A stretch of 64,000 nucleotides of DNA. It comes from Urechis unicinctus. Lineage: Eukaryota; Annelida; Polychaeta; Xenopneusta; Urechidae. Where the stretch lies: NCBI GenBank assembly GCA_034190875.2, contig CM067356.1, forward strand, positions 55,364,230 through 55,428,229, given 5' to 3'. Below are positions 9,156-27,019 of the stretch, piece after piece. The position numbers were made by a program, and so were the translations under genes. Below the pieces are notes generated by a model that was not told the origin of the DNA, made no database searches, and saw only the letters and a program-made list of their open reading frames with translations. Within the stretch, counting starts at the first letter, position 1; each line of letters starts with the position of its first letter.

Positions 9156-11551
9156 CTGACCTTCAAGACGACAACATTGGAACTACAACGGCCACTGGTA
9201 AGTACGGCACTCACATTTTAGACAACAGTGAGTTGACTATAACGCTATCAAATAAGCGATACAAAGCTAAAGTCGACTCAGGAGCTGATCTGAATTTCTT
9301 ATCTGTAGACGTATTGGCCAAATTGCCACCAACATTACGGAACAGATTTAAGTCTAAAATTAGCAAATGTGTGTGTGCCAACAACACTCAGGTAACTACT
9401 CTAGGTAACATTACCTTACCATTCTATGTACATAACCAAAGGTTATCAGCTGATTTTGTGGTATTGAGCGACTCTCACTCCCCAATGTACTTAGGCGTTC
9501 CATTTCTAATGAAACATTCAGCAGTAATGAATTTCGGAACTGGTACCATTTCATTCACAACCAATATCCCAGTACACTCTGCACAGAATATTACCATTGA
9601 TCCCTTTTCTGAAATTATATGTGCAGGAAATCTTTTCCGTAAAACTGAAAGCAAAACAACAGGGGAATGTTCAGTTTTCCCGCATTTGAATGCCAAAGGT
9701 ATTTTGTTAGCCCGCGCAGCAGTAACCGTCAATGACAACTGCGTGCCAGTAAGGTTGTTTAACACTACCCCCGTTGCAAAGTTAATTACCAAGGGTGAGA
9801 GAATTGCCACATTTGATCGCTGGGACAATGATGTAGAAACCTTCCAGTACAAAATTGATGACTATATGAATGCTAGTGAAGGTGAGTATGTCAAATTGAA
9901 TGCATGTCATTTGCCCTCACAAGATACTAGCCATGTACCAAATGTAGACTGGAGCCAGTCTCAGGTAAGTGAAATTGAGCGCCAACAGCTTAAAGACCTG
10001 GTAGCAGAATTCGCCGACTGTTTTGTCAATCCAATAACCAAGGAGTTAGGGTTGACCGATAAAACTTCGTGCAAAATTGAGATTCTCCCGGGCTCTACTC
10101 CAGTTCATAAGTATCCCTATAGAATGGCTCCCCAGGGCAGACAGGAAATGGACAAAATCATCGATCAACAAATTCAACAAGGACTAATCGAGGAAGCTCA
10201 CGACGGAGCCTGGGCATCACCGGCCCTTTTAGTTAAGAAAGCCGGTGGTGGTCTAAGACTTGTAATTGATTACAGAGGTCTTAATGCGGTAACCATCCCT
10301 CAAGTCCTTCGAATTCCCAGGTTAGATGAAGTGTTAGATTGTGTAGGTGAGAACAAACCCAAGTACTTTTCAGTTCTTGATTGCACTCAAGGGTTCCATC
10401 AAATCCCCTTAGATCCAGAGTCTAGGGATAAAACTGGGTTTATCACACCTTCCGGGAAATACAGGTATCGAACGATGCCCCAGGGCATACGGAACGCGCC
10501 GAGCGTGTTTCAATCCCTCATTGACTCCTTGTTGCGTAATATACAATACAAATACGTCATGGCATACATCGATGATATCTGTTGTTTTTCGCCCACATTT
10601 GACTTGCATCTTAAACATCTCCGGGAAATATTTGTACGGTTACGCAATGCCAACCTGAAGCTACACCCCAGAAAATGTTCGTTTGCTGTGAAAAAGGTAA
10701 AGTATCTGGGCCATGTATTGCAGCCAGAAGGCATATTACCCAATCCAGACAAATTAGAAACAATTGAATCTTACCCTACCCCCACAAAACTTAAAGACGT
10801 ACGTGCTTTCCTGGGATTAACGGGCTTTTTCAGAAGGTTCATCAGTGGCTACGCAATTATTGCGCGCCCTCTATACGCTTTGACCAAGAAGAATCAATCA
10901 TTCACGTGGTCGCCAGAATGCCAAACCGCATTTGACGCCTTGAAAAAGGCGCTGGTAAGTTCTCAGGTTTTAGCCTTTCCCGATTTCAGCAAACCATTCG
11001 TATTGTCGACTGATGCTAGTAAGCTAGGATTAGGCGCATGTCTTAGCCAGGAAATTGACGGCAAGCTGCGACCAATAGGGTTTGCAGGGAGAGGTCTCAC
11101 TAAATCTGAAGCAAATTATTCCACTACAGAACAGGAACTTCTTGCCGTAGTATGGGGAATTCAACACTTCAGAGTGTATCTTGAGGGACAGAAATTCCAG
11201 TTACATACTGATCATTCAGCCCTCAAATGGATATTAGGGTTAAAGCAGCCTCAGGGTAGACTAGCAAGATGGGTCACATTCATACAGCAATTTCAATTTG
11301 AAGTGAGTCATGTTAAAGGGAAGGACAACATTGTCCCGGATGCATTAAGCCGACGCCCCTATGATATCACCCGCACCGATGCTGATGACGTCATCGATTG
11401 TTTTTCCGATCTTGACACGGTCACCCCTGTTAATCCGCTTCCCCTTACAACAACGCCACCGTTTTGCTCCCCTCAATTGCGACCGGACAAGCCCGACTTG
11501 TTAACAGCGATTCACCACCCCGAAATAATTAGCAAGCCGACAATGGGTTAA
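9116..11551 (+). CDS. pol: gypsy pol part 1: protease, reverse transcriptase, RNase H
   Basis: Open from 9095 and expected to be entered by -1 frameshifting near 9116, not by its own start codon (numbering below counts from GTG 9143). Domains: retropepsin with DSGA at about residue 45; reverse transcriptase with LVIDYRGLN, the SVLDCTQGFHQIPL catalytic Asp, MPQGIRNAPSVFQ, and YIDD at 475-478; RNase H with STDASKLGLGACL (about 624), TEQELLAVVW and HTDHSALKW. The C-terminal HVKGKDNIVPDALSR is the usual end of the gypsy RNase H/connection. All catalytic residues I could check are present. The frame stops at TAA 11549-11551, before integrase, where a normal gypsy pol would continue. Confidence 0.93.
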   Translation, partial: KLASPVAYSVSNGPDLQDDNIGTTTATGKYGTHILDNSELTITLSNKRYKAKVDSGADLNFLSVDVLAKLPPTLRNRFKSKISKCVCANNTQVTTLGNITLPFYVHNQRLSADFVVLSDSHSPMYLGVPFLMKHSAVMNFGTGTISFTTNIPVHSAQNITIDPFSEIICAGNLFRKTESKTTGECSVFPHLNAKGILLARAAVTVNDNCVPVRLFNTTPVAKLITKGERIATFDRWDNDVETFQYKIDDYMNASEGEYVKLNACHLPSQDTSHVPNVDWSQSQVSEIERQQLKDLVAEFADCFVNPITKELGLTDKTSCKIEILPGSTPVHKYPYRMAPQGRQEMDKIIDQQIQQGLIEEAHDGAWASPALLVKKAGGGLRLVIDYRGLNAVTIPQVLRIPRLDEVLDCVGENKPKYFSVLDCTQGFHQIPLDPESRDKTGFITPSGKYRYRTMPQGIRNAPSVFQSLIDSLLRNIQYKYVMAYIDDICCFSPTFDLHLKHLREIFVRLRNANLKLHPRKCSFAVKKVKYLGHVLQPEGILPNPDKLETIESYPTPTKLKDVRAFLGLTGFFRRFISGYAIIARPLYALTKKNQSFTWSPECQTAFDALKKALVSSQVLAFPDFSKPFVLSTDASKLGLGACLSQEIDGKLRPIGFAGRGLTKSEANYSTTEQELLAVVWGIQHFRVYLEGQKFQLHTDHSALKWILGLKQPQGRLARWVTFIQQFQFEVSHVKGKDNIVPDALSRRPYDITRTDADDVIDCFSDLDTVTPVNPLPLTTTPPFCSPQLRPDKPDLLTAIHHPEIISKPTMG

Positions 11552-13518
11552 CGGCAAAACTTCAAGTTAAGTTTCATGATGTGCCATATGTGATCCCATC
11601 GCTTAACTCTCAACCAGGTGAATCGGATGAGGAATTCGTGCATCAGTCTATATGCACTATTCCCGCCACTGCAGCGGGCAAGTTATCTGCTTTCCTTCGC
11701 GATCACGATAAACTTGCCTCGCTATATCTAGATTCAGAGGACAATTATGAAACAGAAGCCCTATGTGCAGTAACTGATAAGCGGACTCAACGCGCTGAGC
11801 TCCGACATCGGCTTACAAACCAAGCGAAAACTAATTGGGATTCAATCACCTTAAGCCGAGAACAGATAAGACGTCAGCAAAGGCTTGATCCCCAATGCAG
11901 TATAGTTTTACGACTCCTCAAGTATGGCACCGTTCCCACCAATAAACAAGAGGCAGACGTGCTGCTCAAACGCGAGCAAAACTATTTTATTGCTGACGAT
12001 CTCCTGTATCACATATTAACATCACAGGGACCAAAACCAAATAAAGCAATGGCACAGTTAGTCATCCCTCAAAACCTCAAGGAACATTTCCTCAAAATGC
12101 ATCACGATGCACCACTAGGCGGACATCTGGGCGCTTCGCGAATGATTTCAGTCATGCGGCCGAGTTATACTTGGATCGGGATGATCAGGGACATAAACGA
12201 ATATGTTCACACATGTAAGTCCTGCAATGCATCCAAAAGTTCCAATGCCTCTATTCGTCCCCCACTTATCATACGTGAGCCTGCCCCAGGACCGTGCCAC
12301 ACTATGACAATCGACACAGTCGGTCCATTACCGAAAACGCGCTTCGGTAACGAGCACATGGTGTGTGTCACGGACCAATACAGTCGCTATGTCATTGCAT
12401 GGCCGACTCGTGACATCACAGCCAAATCAATTGCTAAGGGTTTTTACGAGAGAGTCATCTGTGTCTATGGTGCACCCAAGCGACTTCTCTCCGATAATGG
12501 ATCCGCTTTCATTAGCTCCCTATTCCAGGAATTATGCTCCCTTTTCAAAATCAAACAAAGTTTCAGTTCGGCGTACCATGCTCAAAGTCAAGGTCAAACG
12601 GAACGTTGTCAGCGCTCCATACTAAATCTTCTAAGGAATTATGTCAGTCCTAAGCAAACAGACTGGGACCAGCACCTAATGCCATTAGTATTTGCGCTGA
12701 ACACTTCTGACAACCAACCGCTTGGCTATTCAAGCTATATGTTAGTATTCGGCAGAATGCCTGTGTTACCAGCGGAGATGGATCTTCCAGACCCCCTCAA
12801 ATCCCCCAACACATACAAGGATCACATTGTCGAAATGCTACAAACACAAGCGGAAATTTCCAAATTTGCCGAACAGCATCTAGTCGAACAACAAATGAAA
12901 ATGAAGGATCAGTATGATAAAACCACCAAAGACAACCCAATCGAAGCCGGTGACGCAGTATACGTTTACCAACCGAAAATTCGAGTAAGAAAAACGAAAA
13001 AGAAATTGCAGAAAAATTTTCATGGGCCTTTTATCGTTGTCGGATATGCAACCCCCACCACGGTTAAATTAAAACGCCTATCAGACGGAAAGCACTTGGA
13101 CAAGACAGTCAATGTTAAGCGTTTGAAGAAGGGACACATAAGGGCAAAGACCAACAAATGGGATCCTTTAAATGTTGAGGATCTCGGAGATCTATCGGAA
13201 GAGGATCTTCCCAGCGACAGCTTTAACCAAGCTGCATCAGATGACGATTCGGACTCGGACGTGCCTGACAATGCGCCCCGCAGAGCAGGGTTACGCCCTA
13301 GAGTCGATCGGACTGCTGACAGATTCGCTACCCCCAGCGTTGTCCACGCGACCCCTTCAACACCCTCCACGGCTAATACACCAAGCCTTCTACCCCGACG
13401 GACGGCGTACATGCAAACAATCATTGGGAACATCACGTGCAAATGCTCCCTCCCAACAAAACATCCCACCACCGACCGCCTTAACCAAGACTTCCCACAA
13501 GCCACAAGCCGTACGTAA
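11533..13518 (+). CDS. pol: gypsy pol part 2: integrase with GPY/F module
   Basis: This frame is open from 11533, overlapping the previous one by 19 nt in the -1 direction; the GTG at 11581 is not a credible start. Domains (numbered from 11581): HHCC zinc finger at about 173-215 (HHDAPLGGH ... CKSCNASK); catalytic core with TIDTVGP (Asp about 243), SDNGSAF (Asp about 304) and TERC (Glu about 340), with exactly 35 residues between the last Asp and Glu; GPY/F module at about 480 (HGPFIVV). The tail is acidic and Ser/Thr/Pro-rich. Coding-like sequence continues in another frame to 13681 (IGSKVPRFSNKV...), so the real C-terminus may be longer and frameshifted here. Confidence 0.92.
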   Translation, partial: QADNGLTAKLQVKFHDVPYVIPSLNSQPGESDEEFVHQSICTIPATAAGKLSAFLRDHDKLASLYLDSEDNYETEALCAVTDKRTQRAELRHRLTNQAKTNWDSITLSREQIRRQQRLDPQCSIVLRLLKYGTVPTNKQEADVLLKREQNYFIADDLLYHILTSQGPKPNKAMAQLVIPQNLKEHFLKMHHDAPLGGHLGASRMISVMRPSYTWIGMIRDINEYVHTCKSCNASKSSNASIRPPLIIREPAPGPCHTMTIDTVGPLPKTRFGNEHMVCVTDQYSRYVIAWPTRDITAKSIAKGFYERVICVYGAPKRLLSDNGSAFISSLFQELCSLFKIKQSFSSAYHAQSQGQTERCQRSILNLLRNYVSPKQTDWDQHLMPLVFALNTSDNQPLGYSSYMLVFGRMPVLPAEMDLPDPLKSPNTYKDHIVEMLQTQAEISKFAEQHLVEQQMKMKDQYDKTTKDNPIEAGDAVYVYQPKIRVRKTKKKLQKNFHGPFIVVGYATPTTVKLKRLSDGKHLDKTVNVKRLKKGHIRAKTNKWDPLNVEDLGDLSEEDLPSDSFNQAASDDDSDSDVPDNAPRRAGLRPRVDRTADRFATPSVVHATPSTPSTANTPSLLPRRTAYMQTIIGNITCKCSLPTKHPTTDRLNQDFPQATSRT

Positions 13519-13689
13519 GGATGGGAAGACACATGATGTAGTAAAATTGATTGGATCTAAGGTTCCTCGATTTTCAAATAAAGTCATGTTTGCAGGCGGA
13601 CAATCTGAGTGGATTTTTGAGGACAAAATCAACAGCGCCACCAAGTCTCTGGCGCGAAAGATGCACATTACCGATTTATGACAACATAT

Positions 13690-16140
13690 ACCGATTTGTG
13701 ACACTATTTACCAATATATGCACCATCTACCGATTAATATTTCATTCATCATTTATTCATTTTCAGATTATTCATCTTCCAATTTATATTTAACTATTCA
13801 TTGTCAGAGTGTTTTTTCTTTTCAGGAATTATTCCCATTAATGTCATGTTATTATTTGTTATACCTATGTACTATATACCCCCAAACAGGACGTCTACAT
13901 TCGTATTGTAAGTATGTTCCTTTTTGTACCGTTATTTAACACACCGTATATATATTTCGTCTATTATTCCAATCAGACAACATTTACCTGCCATTAACCC
14001 ATGCTATTGACACTTTGTTTGTCTCACCCGCATTTCAAACCGTCTGCGACGAACCGTTGAAAATTTTAATTGCAATTCGAGACAACTGACACAGACTTAA
14101 ATGTTAAGATAACAATCCCTCGCCAATTAAACCCACGTACGCTTTATAAAGGCTTATTTGGACTCCAGTTCAACCACTCCAATTAAAGATCGTCTCTAGA
14201 CATCTAATTACGGCCCTGTATACAACACTGGGCTATCAAAGTTTACTAAGCCGCTTAAATTACCATCTGACACATCGCCTCTGACATCCATTCATATGTA
14301 AGCCCATTGATCAGTTGGTCCACTTATCAACGATCACAGGCTCGATAGCAGCGGGCTTAAAATTTGAACACGCCACGCTTACAATCTCCCACCTAAAACA
14401 CGGCTTCCCTGCATCTCGCTTCATAGCGACATACGCCCTCTGACGCTAGTCAACGTCGACACTCCGTCGCCTACCTCAACCGATCCTACGCTATCGCACG
14501 AAATTAACTTGTACGGGTAAGTCATTAGAAGCCTTTTACATTGTCTTCTTCCGAACAGCGCAAATTAGACACTATGATATTATCAATTATATTCAACAAT
14601 TTTTTACCTCTAAGCTTGCAGATTATAAGACAAAATCTTTCTATAAGTTACGTCGACTACACTATTATCGCACCGTCTTTCATATCATGTGGACACGCGT
14701 AAAATTAGTGAACCTTCGTGATACACATTACCCATAACGCAATCTTATATTATATAAGTATATGCGGGGTATCATTTCATGAAGGAATCTGCAGCTTAAG
14801 AGAAGACGTGCACATTCATCAAAACAATTAACGGAGAAGTATTTTGTATCATTTAATTCTCAACGCATATGTGAGATGTTTATATTTATTTCCTCCGGCA
14901 CGTACAACAAATACAATTAAAGTGTCACACCGTTGTTCTTCCGTACTTACATGTTATACAGTAATCGTGTGCGATATGTGTTTATAAATTATTTCAGGTG
15001 CAATTATCCTTAGCATCATGCACCCCGAGAAGTGCCCCATAGATACTCTTCTGGACGCCCCTTCCCACCAACGACCGAGCCAGGCCCATGAGGGCTCTAC
15101 TGGGATCCGTAGGGAAACTGTCCCGAGGACTCTTTAATATGACCGCGATAGACGACATTTAAAAGGTGAAAACTTGTAAAGTAGATCGCGTAATTAATCG
15201 TTAAATGCACATATATCGGCCATCGACCCGCAATTTTCATAAATACAGGTCTAATACCACAACCCACACAACCGCCTCCGTACGTAAATTCGGAATTATC
15301 CACGCCATAATCTTGCCAACCCCCACCACGCTCGACAAACAACACCCTCCATCTCGAACCACTTATCGAATCTTTGCCACGCATTCAATCACCCTACACA
15401 AAATAACAATAAATAATTTTTAAATGTATCTCCACTGAACACATTGATGTCATGATATTATATACACCCTAGTTACTCACGCACATTAACCACACTGAGC
15501 ACTCATGCTTCTCGTTTTTGTATAATTCACTTTACATATTATCAAGGCACACTGATCGCTGCCGTAAGTTCATTTGTTCCCAGGTATATTTACGCCATAC
15601 AAGAGGGAGATAGCGCCTTCACCCGACGTGCCAACGCCTTGCAAGCCACAGCATACGTCTTCCTGACCATGGATACAGAAGACGTCCAACGGCTCAACCA
15701 AGCGTCATAACGCATATCTCCCCTCACCTCAAGCGACACCTGGCGAACCCAATACGGCAGCCCTTCAGAGATCTCATCTCCACAAATCAGCCATACTCAT
15801 CAACTTAAATCATTTTCCTGGCATTGTTATTATATAGAATAATTTCTGTAACATTAGTTAAATTCTTCCTAATTTCAATTAGCTAAATAATTTATTTTCA
15901 CCATTCCACGATTGTCTAGTATAGGCTCATCGCTTTTTTCCAACTGGGTTTTAGTGCGGAGTAATACTGTGGAATGTGATAAATGTTAAAAGTTAATTTT
16001 CAGTATGTAAACCATTAATAACCATATTGTATAACTATTACACAATTCATATATATAATGCTTACAAATTTAGAGAAACACTTTTTGTAAAATTATAATA
16101 ATCTCATCATCAATAATCCATCTATGTTAAATATCTTTGT
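13690..16140. other. non-coding 3' region of the gypsy element
   Basis: About 2.4 kb of AT-rich DNA between integrase and the 3' LTR. No frame with a signal peptide, fusion peptide or transmembrane anchor is visible, so no env is supported. No clear polypurine tract was found just before the LTR. It could be a captured or degenerate segment. Confidence 0.6.
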
Positions 16141-16171
16141 TATGCTGTGGGTGTGGTTCCGAGCGTAATCC

Positions 16172-16479
16172 AATGCCGGAACCCCGATAAAATAGCTGGC
16201 CTCGCGGAAGTACAGGGAGATCTACCTAGCGAAGAGACGAAGTATCTGAACAAGATTCTGACCCGAGATTCCAGAGAAAGCTAATAAGCCAAACTCGAAT
16301 AAACCAACAACAACTCAACTCCTGGACTCGTGTGTTTTCTCTGGCTAGTGTCCCCAATCAAGCAACTACAAGCAGCTACAATATTCCTATATACGAAGGA
16401 GCGCGCAGAAATACGAATAACCAAGAAATATAAGTATAACAAGTGTATAGCTATATAGGAGAAAGTATAGTTATAAGAA
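16172..16479 (+). repeat. 3' LTR of the gypsy element
   Basis: 16263-16479 matches 7488-7704 with one C/A difference. Upstream, GATAAAATAGCTGGCC (about 16185) aligns loosely with TATAATAGACCTGGCTGG of the 5' copy, followed by about 60 bp absent from that copy. The outer edge is uncertain. No short target duplication could be matched across the element. Confidence 0.7.
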
Positions 16480-23509
<7,030 letters not shown>

Positions 23510-23525
<16 letters not shown>

Positions 23526-24572
23526 GCCTTTTCCACTTGCTAGCAGCAATTGCTTTTTTTCCAACATTCTCATTGTCAAATCTAACTAATACAACCAACA
23601 CTTTATGTGAATTATCCACGATAACAGCAGTGACTGTTCCTATGACACCATTTACCAATACGTCTGATGTATCCACGTTATATACAAGCATTTCTTTTAC
23701 ACCAATACAACCCTCTAATATTGTGTGTAGTCCTCTAGTTTCAGTACGGGATTTGCATCCACCAATATTTTCCAAGTCAACCAGTCCAGTGCTATCTCCG
23801 TTATCATCAACTGCTTTGGTTAAGACACGATCCTCTTTTCTTGGAGCTAGAGCATTCAATCGTTCGGCATTCCAATAATCAACATCCCAATTCAAAGCAA
23901 ATACGTGTAGGATGTCTTCGGGGTAGTTTGCATCATGATGCTTGATCTCTTTAGACTGTTCGTAATCTACAGAGCAATTCCGCAAAGAATGAGTCATCTT
24001 CCTGTTTCCTGATCTCATCAAGTTTGTGAAGCTGAATGTGTTCTTTCCACAGAGAACCACGTAATCTGGCAAGCGGGTCATGTACAGGGTCAAACATGTG
24101 ACTTTGTTTCACTCAAGCAATTTGGAATAGATCGCCAGTATGCACACATTACCAAACAACGCGGTTTCATCCTCCCACCCCTTTTGATCTAATTCAGTCT
24201 CTGTTGTATGCTTAATAACATGTCTGATCCAACCATGGAAACTTCATCGATGACCTTCAAGCTAAAAAAATCATTTTCATGCGTAGAGAATCAAGTTTTT
24301 CACATGTGAGTGACTCATTTTAACCAAATCTTCCAGCTGTCAGCAGTTATGCAGAGGGAATAGTCAAACCTCCTACATTGAATGCAGCTTCGTTTTGTGT
24401 CGGAACAAATCAGTTTTATGACATGACTTTTACCAACTCCACCTAGACCACTTAGAAATACTCTGTATGGTTCGTCACGTGTGCCCTGTTTCATTGACAC
24501 GACTGCTCTCTTGTACCATTGCCTATGGTAGAATACAATCTGTCTCTGTTTGGTATTCAGTCTGCGCACCAT
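23510..24572 (-). pseudogene. Helitron helicase domain (Pif1-like) in pieces
   Basis: The piece at 24572-24315 contains LNTKQRQIVFYH and the Walker A box GLGGVGKSHVIK (residues 42-53 of that piece). The piece at 24093-23500 contains the C-terminal helicase motifs: LHVFALNWDVDYWNAERLN, a KEMLVYNVDTSDVLVNGVIG segment (usual form has R-N-I-D-x-x-D-G-L-V-N-G), VLVRFDN and VGKKAI. Between them (24310-24100) the DEAD-type and middle motifs are scrambled. Pif1-family helicases unwind DNA 5' to 3' and in Helitrons drive rolling-circle transfer. This one cannot be translated whole. Confidence 0.85.
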
Positions 24573-25400
24573 TTCTCTATATTCTGGGGGAAAATTCTTT
24601 CTTTATCAACATCTGATTCATATCGAGCCACAATGTCTGAGGATGGTTCACTATTTGTGTGTTCAATAAGATGAACATTAGCACCAAGATCTTCCTGTTC
24701 TATGTCTCTTTCTAACTCCGCACCTTCGGCACGATCATTAAAATCTTGTTCTGTTTTGGGAGCAATATTTGACCACATGTGAACTGGCAGACCATTGACT
24801 GCATGTTCATGAACAGCTTCATCAATCAATTCCATGTTTTTGGTGAACTGGTTTTCTATTTCCATGCATTCATCTTTCCGAGCAAAATAGTGTGTGCGGG
24901 AGTCAGCATAAGTGCCAAGTATTATAATGCCTTTCTATTCTAAAGTTACCCCCTACCACTCACCTTAATTATCGGCACGATATGGCCCGTGGGTAGGTCA
25001 AAGTCCTCTGGGAAATCGAACAACCGAGGGACTATATAATCTGTCCACGCATATGAATTAAGGGAGACCATCTAGTCAGGGACAAGATTCAGACCGAGAT
25101 TTTCAGGGAGCTTCATTGTTGAAACTTAAATAAATCGAATAAGCAACTCTACTCCAGGACTTATTTTCCTCTGGCTAGTTCCCGCTTCAGCAACCACAGG
25201 CAGCAACGAACGAAGGAGAGCGCATAAGCTAGAAACTCTAGTATATGAGTATTGGCGGGCCATATCGTGCCGATAATTAAGGTGAGTGGTAGGGGGGAAC
25301 TTTAGAATAGAATAGCATTGTAACACAAGTAAGTCAAGGTCTTCATCTAGCCACAGTACAAATAGCATCATTTCTGTAGAAATTACTCGCATCATCTGCT
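24557..25400 (-). pseudogene. Helitron Rep-helicase linker, split by an insertion
   Basis: High-coordinate half: LFVLWLDEDLDLL, matching the conserved W-R-D-E..D-L-L block that follows Rep in Helitrons. Low-coordinate half (24890 down to 24557): ADSRTHYFARKDE then MEIENQFTKNMELIDEAV and an acidic stretch. The two halves are separated by the 0.4-kb element at 24911-25312. Removing it with one copy of the ATA duplication would bring the flanking codons back together in one frame. Confidence 0.65.
24911..25312. mobile_element. nested inverted-repeat element with an LTR-like core
   Basis: Two arms of nearly 60 bp (24932-24989 and 25256-25312) are inverted repeats of each other, almost perfect (TTCTATTCTAAAGTT..ACCACTCACCTTAATTATCG..). 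The 266-bp spacer contains sequence related to the gypsy LTR family: TATATAA, CAGACCGAGATT, AAATAAA, TCCAGGACT and CTCTGGCTAGTTCCC, the same blocks as at 7488 and 45.2-45.3 kb. ATA flanks both sides, and the host Helitron frame is continuous if one ATA and the insert are removed. Confidence 0.7.
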
Positions 25401-25619
25401 GAACGGTACTTTCTGAAACGGATAACAGCCTGAGATCTGCGTCTGTGCATTTGACTCATTCCATTTACAAGCACAATGTGTTTTGGCAATTAAGCTCTTT
25501 CCTCGAGTGAAACCGTGTAGGTGCTAGCACATTCTGCAAGACACATATGTTCAAGATCCAATGGCCTAGCAGCATATCTTATCACAATGTTTTTTTGGAA
25601 GACATCTTCAACACTATCC

Positions 25620-26940
25620 TCTTTGTTTTCCTCTTTTTGGTTTCAAAACTGCATTACGCTCCATCTGAGGATTAGTGTCTATGAAAACAACCTTTCTGCT
25701 CCATCGTCTCATGGGCATTGACACCGCTTCTTGTGCACTCAATTCTGTGTGGTTTAGAAATGTGGATGCAACATGTCTCAACATTTCCCTCACATCGCTG
25801 TCTTTGTATTCATTTGCTGCTTGTTTCGACAAATGACCTATGCCATTCTCACCCTTTTTGTCGCATAAGAACAAATGTACATGATACATGCATATGCATC
25901 CACAATAAATTGCAGATCTATATTTGCCAAAAATGTTTTCAAGACAGTTGGATTGAAAGGAGGGGTATTGGAGTCACTCGGCTTGCGTTGTAGAACTATA
26001 TGTGTTCCCTTTTCTGACACTTTCAATGCATTGACAAGAGGCTGAGTGTCTGTGACTTTGTAGCTTAGATACATAGTCTGTCTTTTTAATGAGGGCATTC
26101 GACACTGAGATATGCTAATCAATGAACTCACATTTCTTTTTCTGAGTTTTCATCCAGTTTGGGAGCATTTTTGACCCACAGCAATGTGTTTGCGTGAAGA
26201 GAGCCTCGGGCTTGAAACTCTATTCTGATAGCAAAATCAACAATTTCAACAATAGGCTGTGCTTTTGATTAGAGAACATCTCTTAAATAATAGCTCCAGT
26301 CTATACTTAAAGTGGCGTGCAGCTGTAACAGGTTTCGTACGTAACCACATGCTTCTTTCCTAAAAGGATAGTGATTTCACATCATCGTCACTCAATACTT
26401 TTCCATATTAACGGGCTATGCTCTGTAGCAAATCATGCCATTGCATATCTGCTGCAGAGACATGTTGGAGTTCCAAGTTGCAAGTACATCATAGTAAAGA
26501 GATTGAAAGTATATCTGACATTCTTCAAAATTTGATAACCATGGTCATCTTTGATAAAGTTACCAATAGTATCCATCCTTTTCACATCACCAACTGTTAA
26601 TGGTTTGCCTTCATGGATAGTGCTTTTAGCCCTGCGGAACACTATGTGGTTAATGTTACTGTGAATTTGTGCATTTTCAACTGCATATTGAGCACTGATA
26701 TTCTATTAATTAAGCAAACCTTCCATGACAATCCAATAGTCTTTGGTTTAAGTACTTGCGAGGATGCAACCTGACAGATCGTTCTGTAGTCAGAGTGTTC
26801 GCTCCATTAGGATATTTGTCAGGATTAGCTAGCTCTTCAAAATTGGGATCAGTAAGTAGATTCGTTGGTTTTCCGGACACAGCAGGAGTAACATTGATCA
26901 CTTTACATGACATGTCAGGGTTTGTAATGACCATACTGGT
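25620..26940 (-). pseudogene. Helitron Rep (Helitron_like_N) domain, decayed
   Basis: Pieces in order: ELANPDKYPNGANTLTTERS ending LNQRLLDCHGRFA (26934-26710); GYQILKNVRYTF and LGTPT (26642-26433); then, about 26235-26140, EFQARGSLHANTLLWVKNAP, the HUH metal-binding box, in which the second His is Asn (HAN instead of HAH); then CRMPSLKRQTMYLSYKV, VLQRKPSD and DAYACIMYICSYATKR with both Rep tyrosines kept (26131-25838); then DVREMLRHVASTFLNHTELSAQEAV (25889-25614). Rep nicks and joins single strands using the HUH metal site and Tyr. Loss of one His and several frame breaks make it inactive. Confidence 0.88.
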
Positions 26941-27019
26941 CTCGTAAGGTAGCCTTCAGAAAGTAGCAACTGCATTGTCTCTCAACAGTCTCTGCCGTTT
27001 CTGTTACTGACTCATCACA

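Larger units (their letters stand above)
7460..16479 (+). mobile_element. Ty3/gypsy LTR retrotransposon, nearly full length
   Basis: The order is LTR part, primer-binding-like site, gag, protease-RT-RNaseH, integrase with GPY/F module, about 2.6 kb of non-coding DNA, LTR part. RT before integrase defines Ty3/gypsy. The shared LTR stretches (7488-7704 and 16263-16479) are ungapped and differ at one base in 217, which argues for a young insertion. No env-like membrane ORF is present in the 2.6 kb before the 3' LTR. The reading frame is broken in late gag (about 8700-8780), between RNaseH and integrase (about 11533-11551) and possibly near the integrase C-terminus. Diverged relatives of its LTR lie near 25.1, 45.3 and 63.0 kb. 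Confidence 0.92.

Noticed and set aside
11530..11560. A second programmed frameshift site before integrase
   Set aside because: No slippery heptamer or ordered stem in the 19-nt overlap; an indel is simpler. Kept only as a low-interest finding.
13690..16140. A possible env gene in the gypsy element
   Set aside because: No long frame, signal peptide or membrane anchor is visible in this interval.
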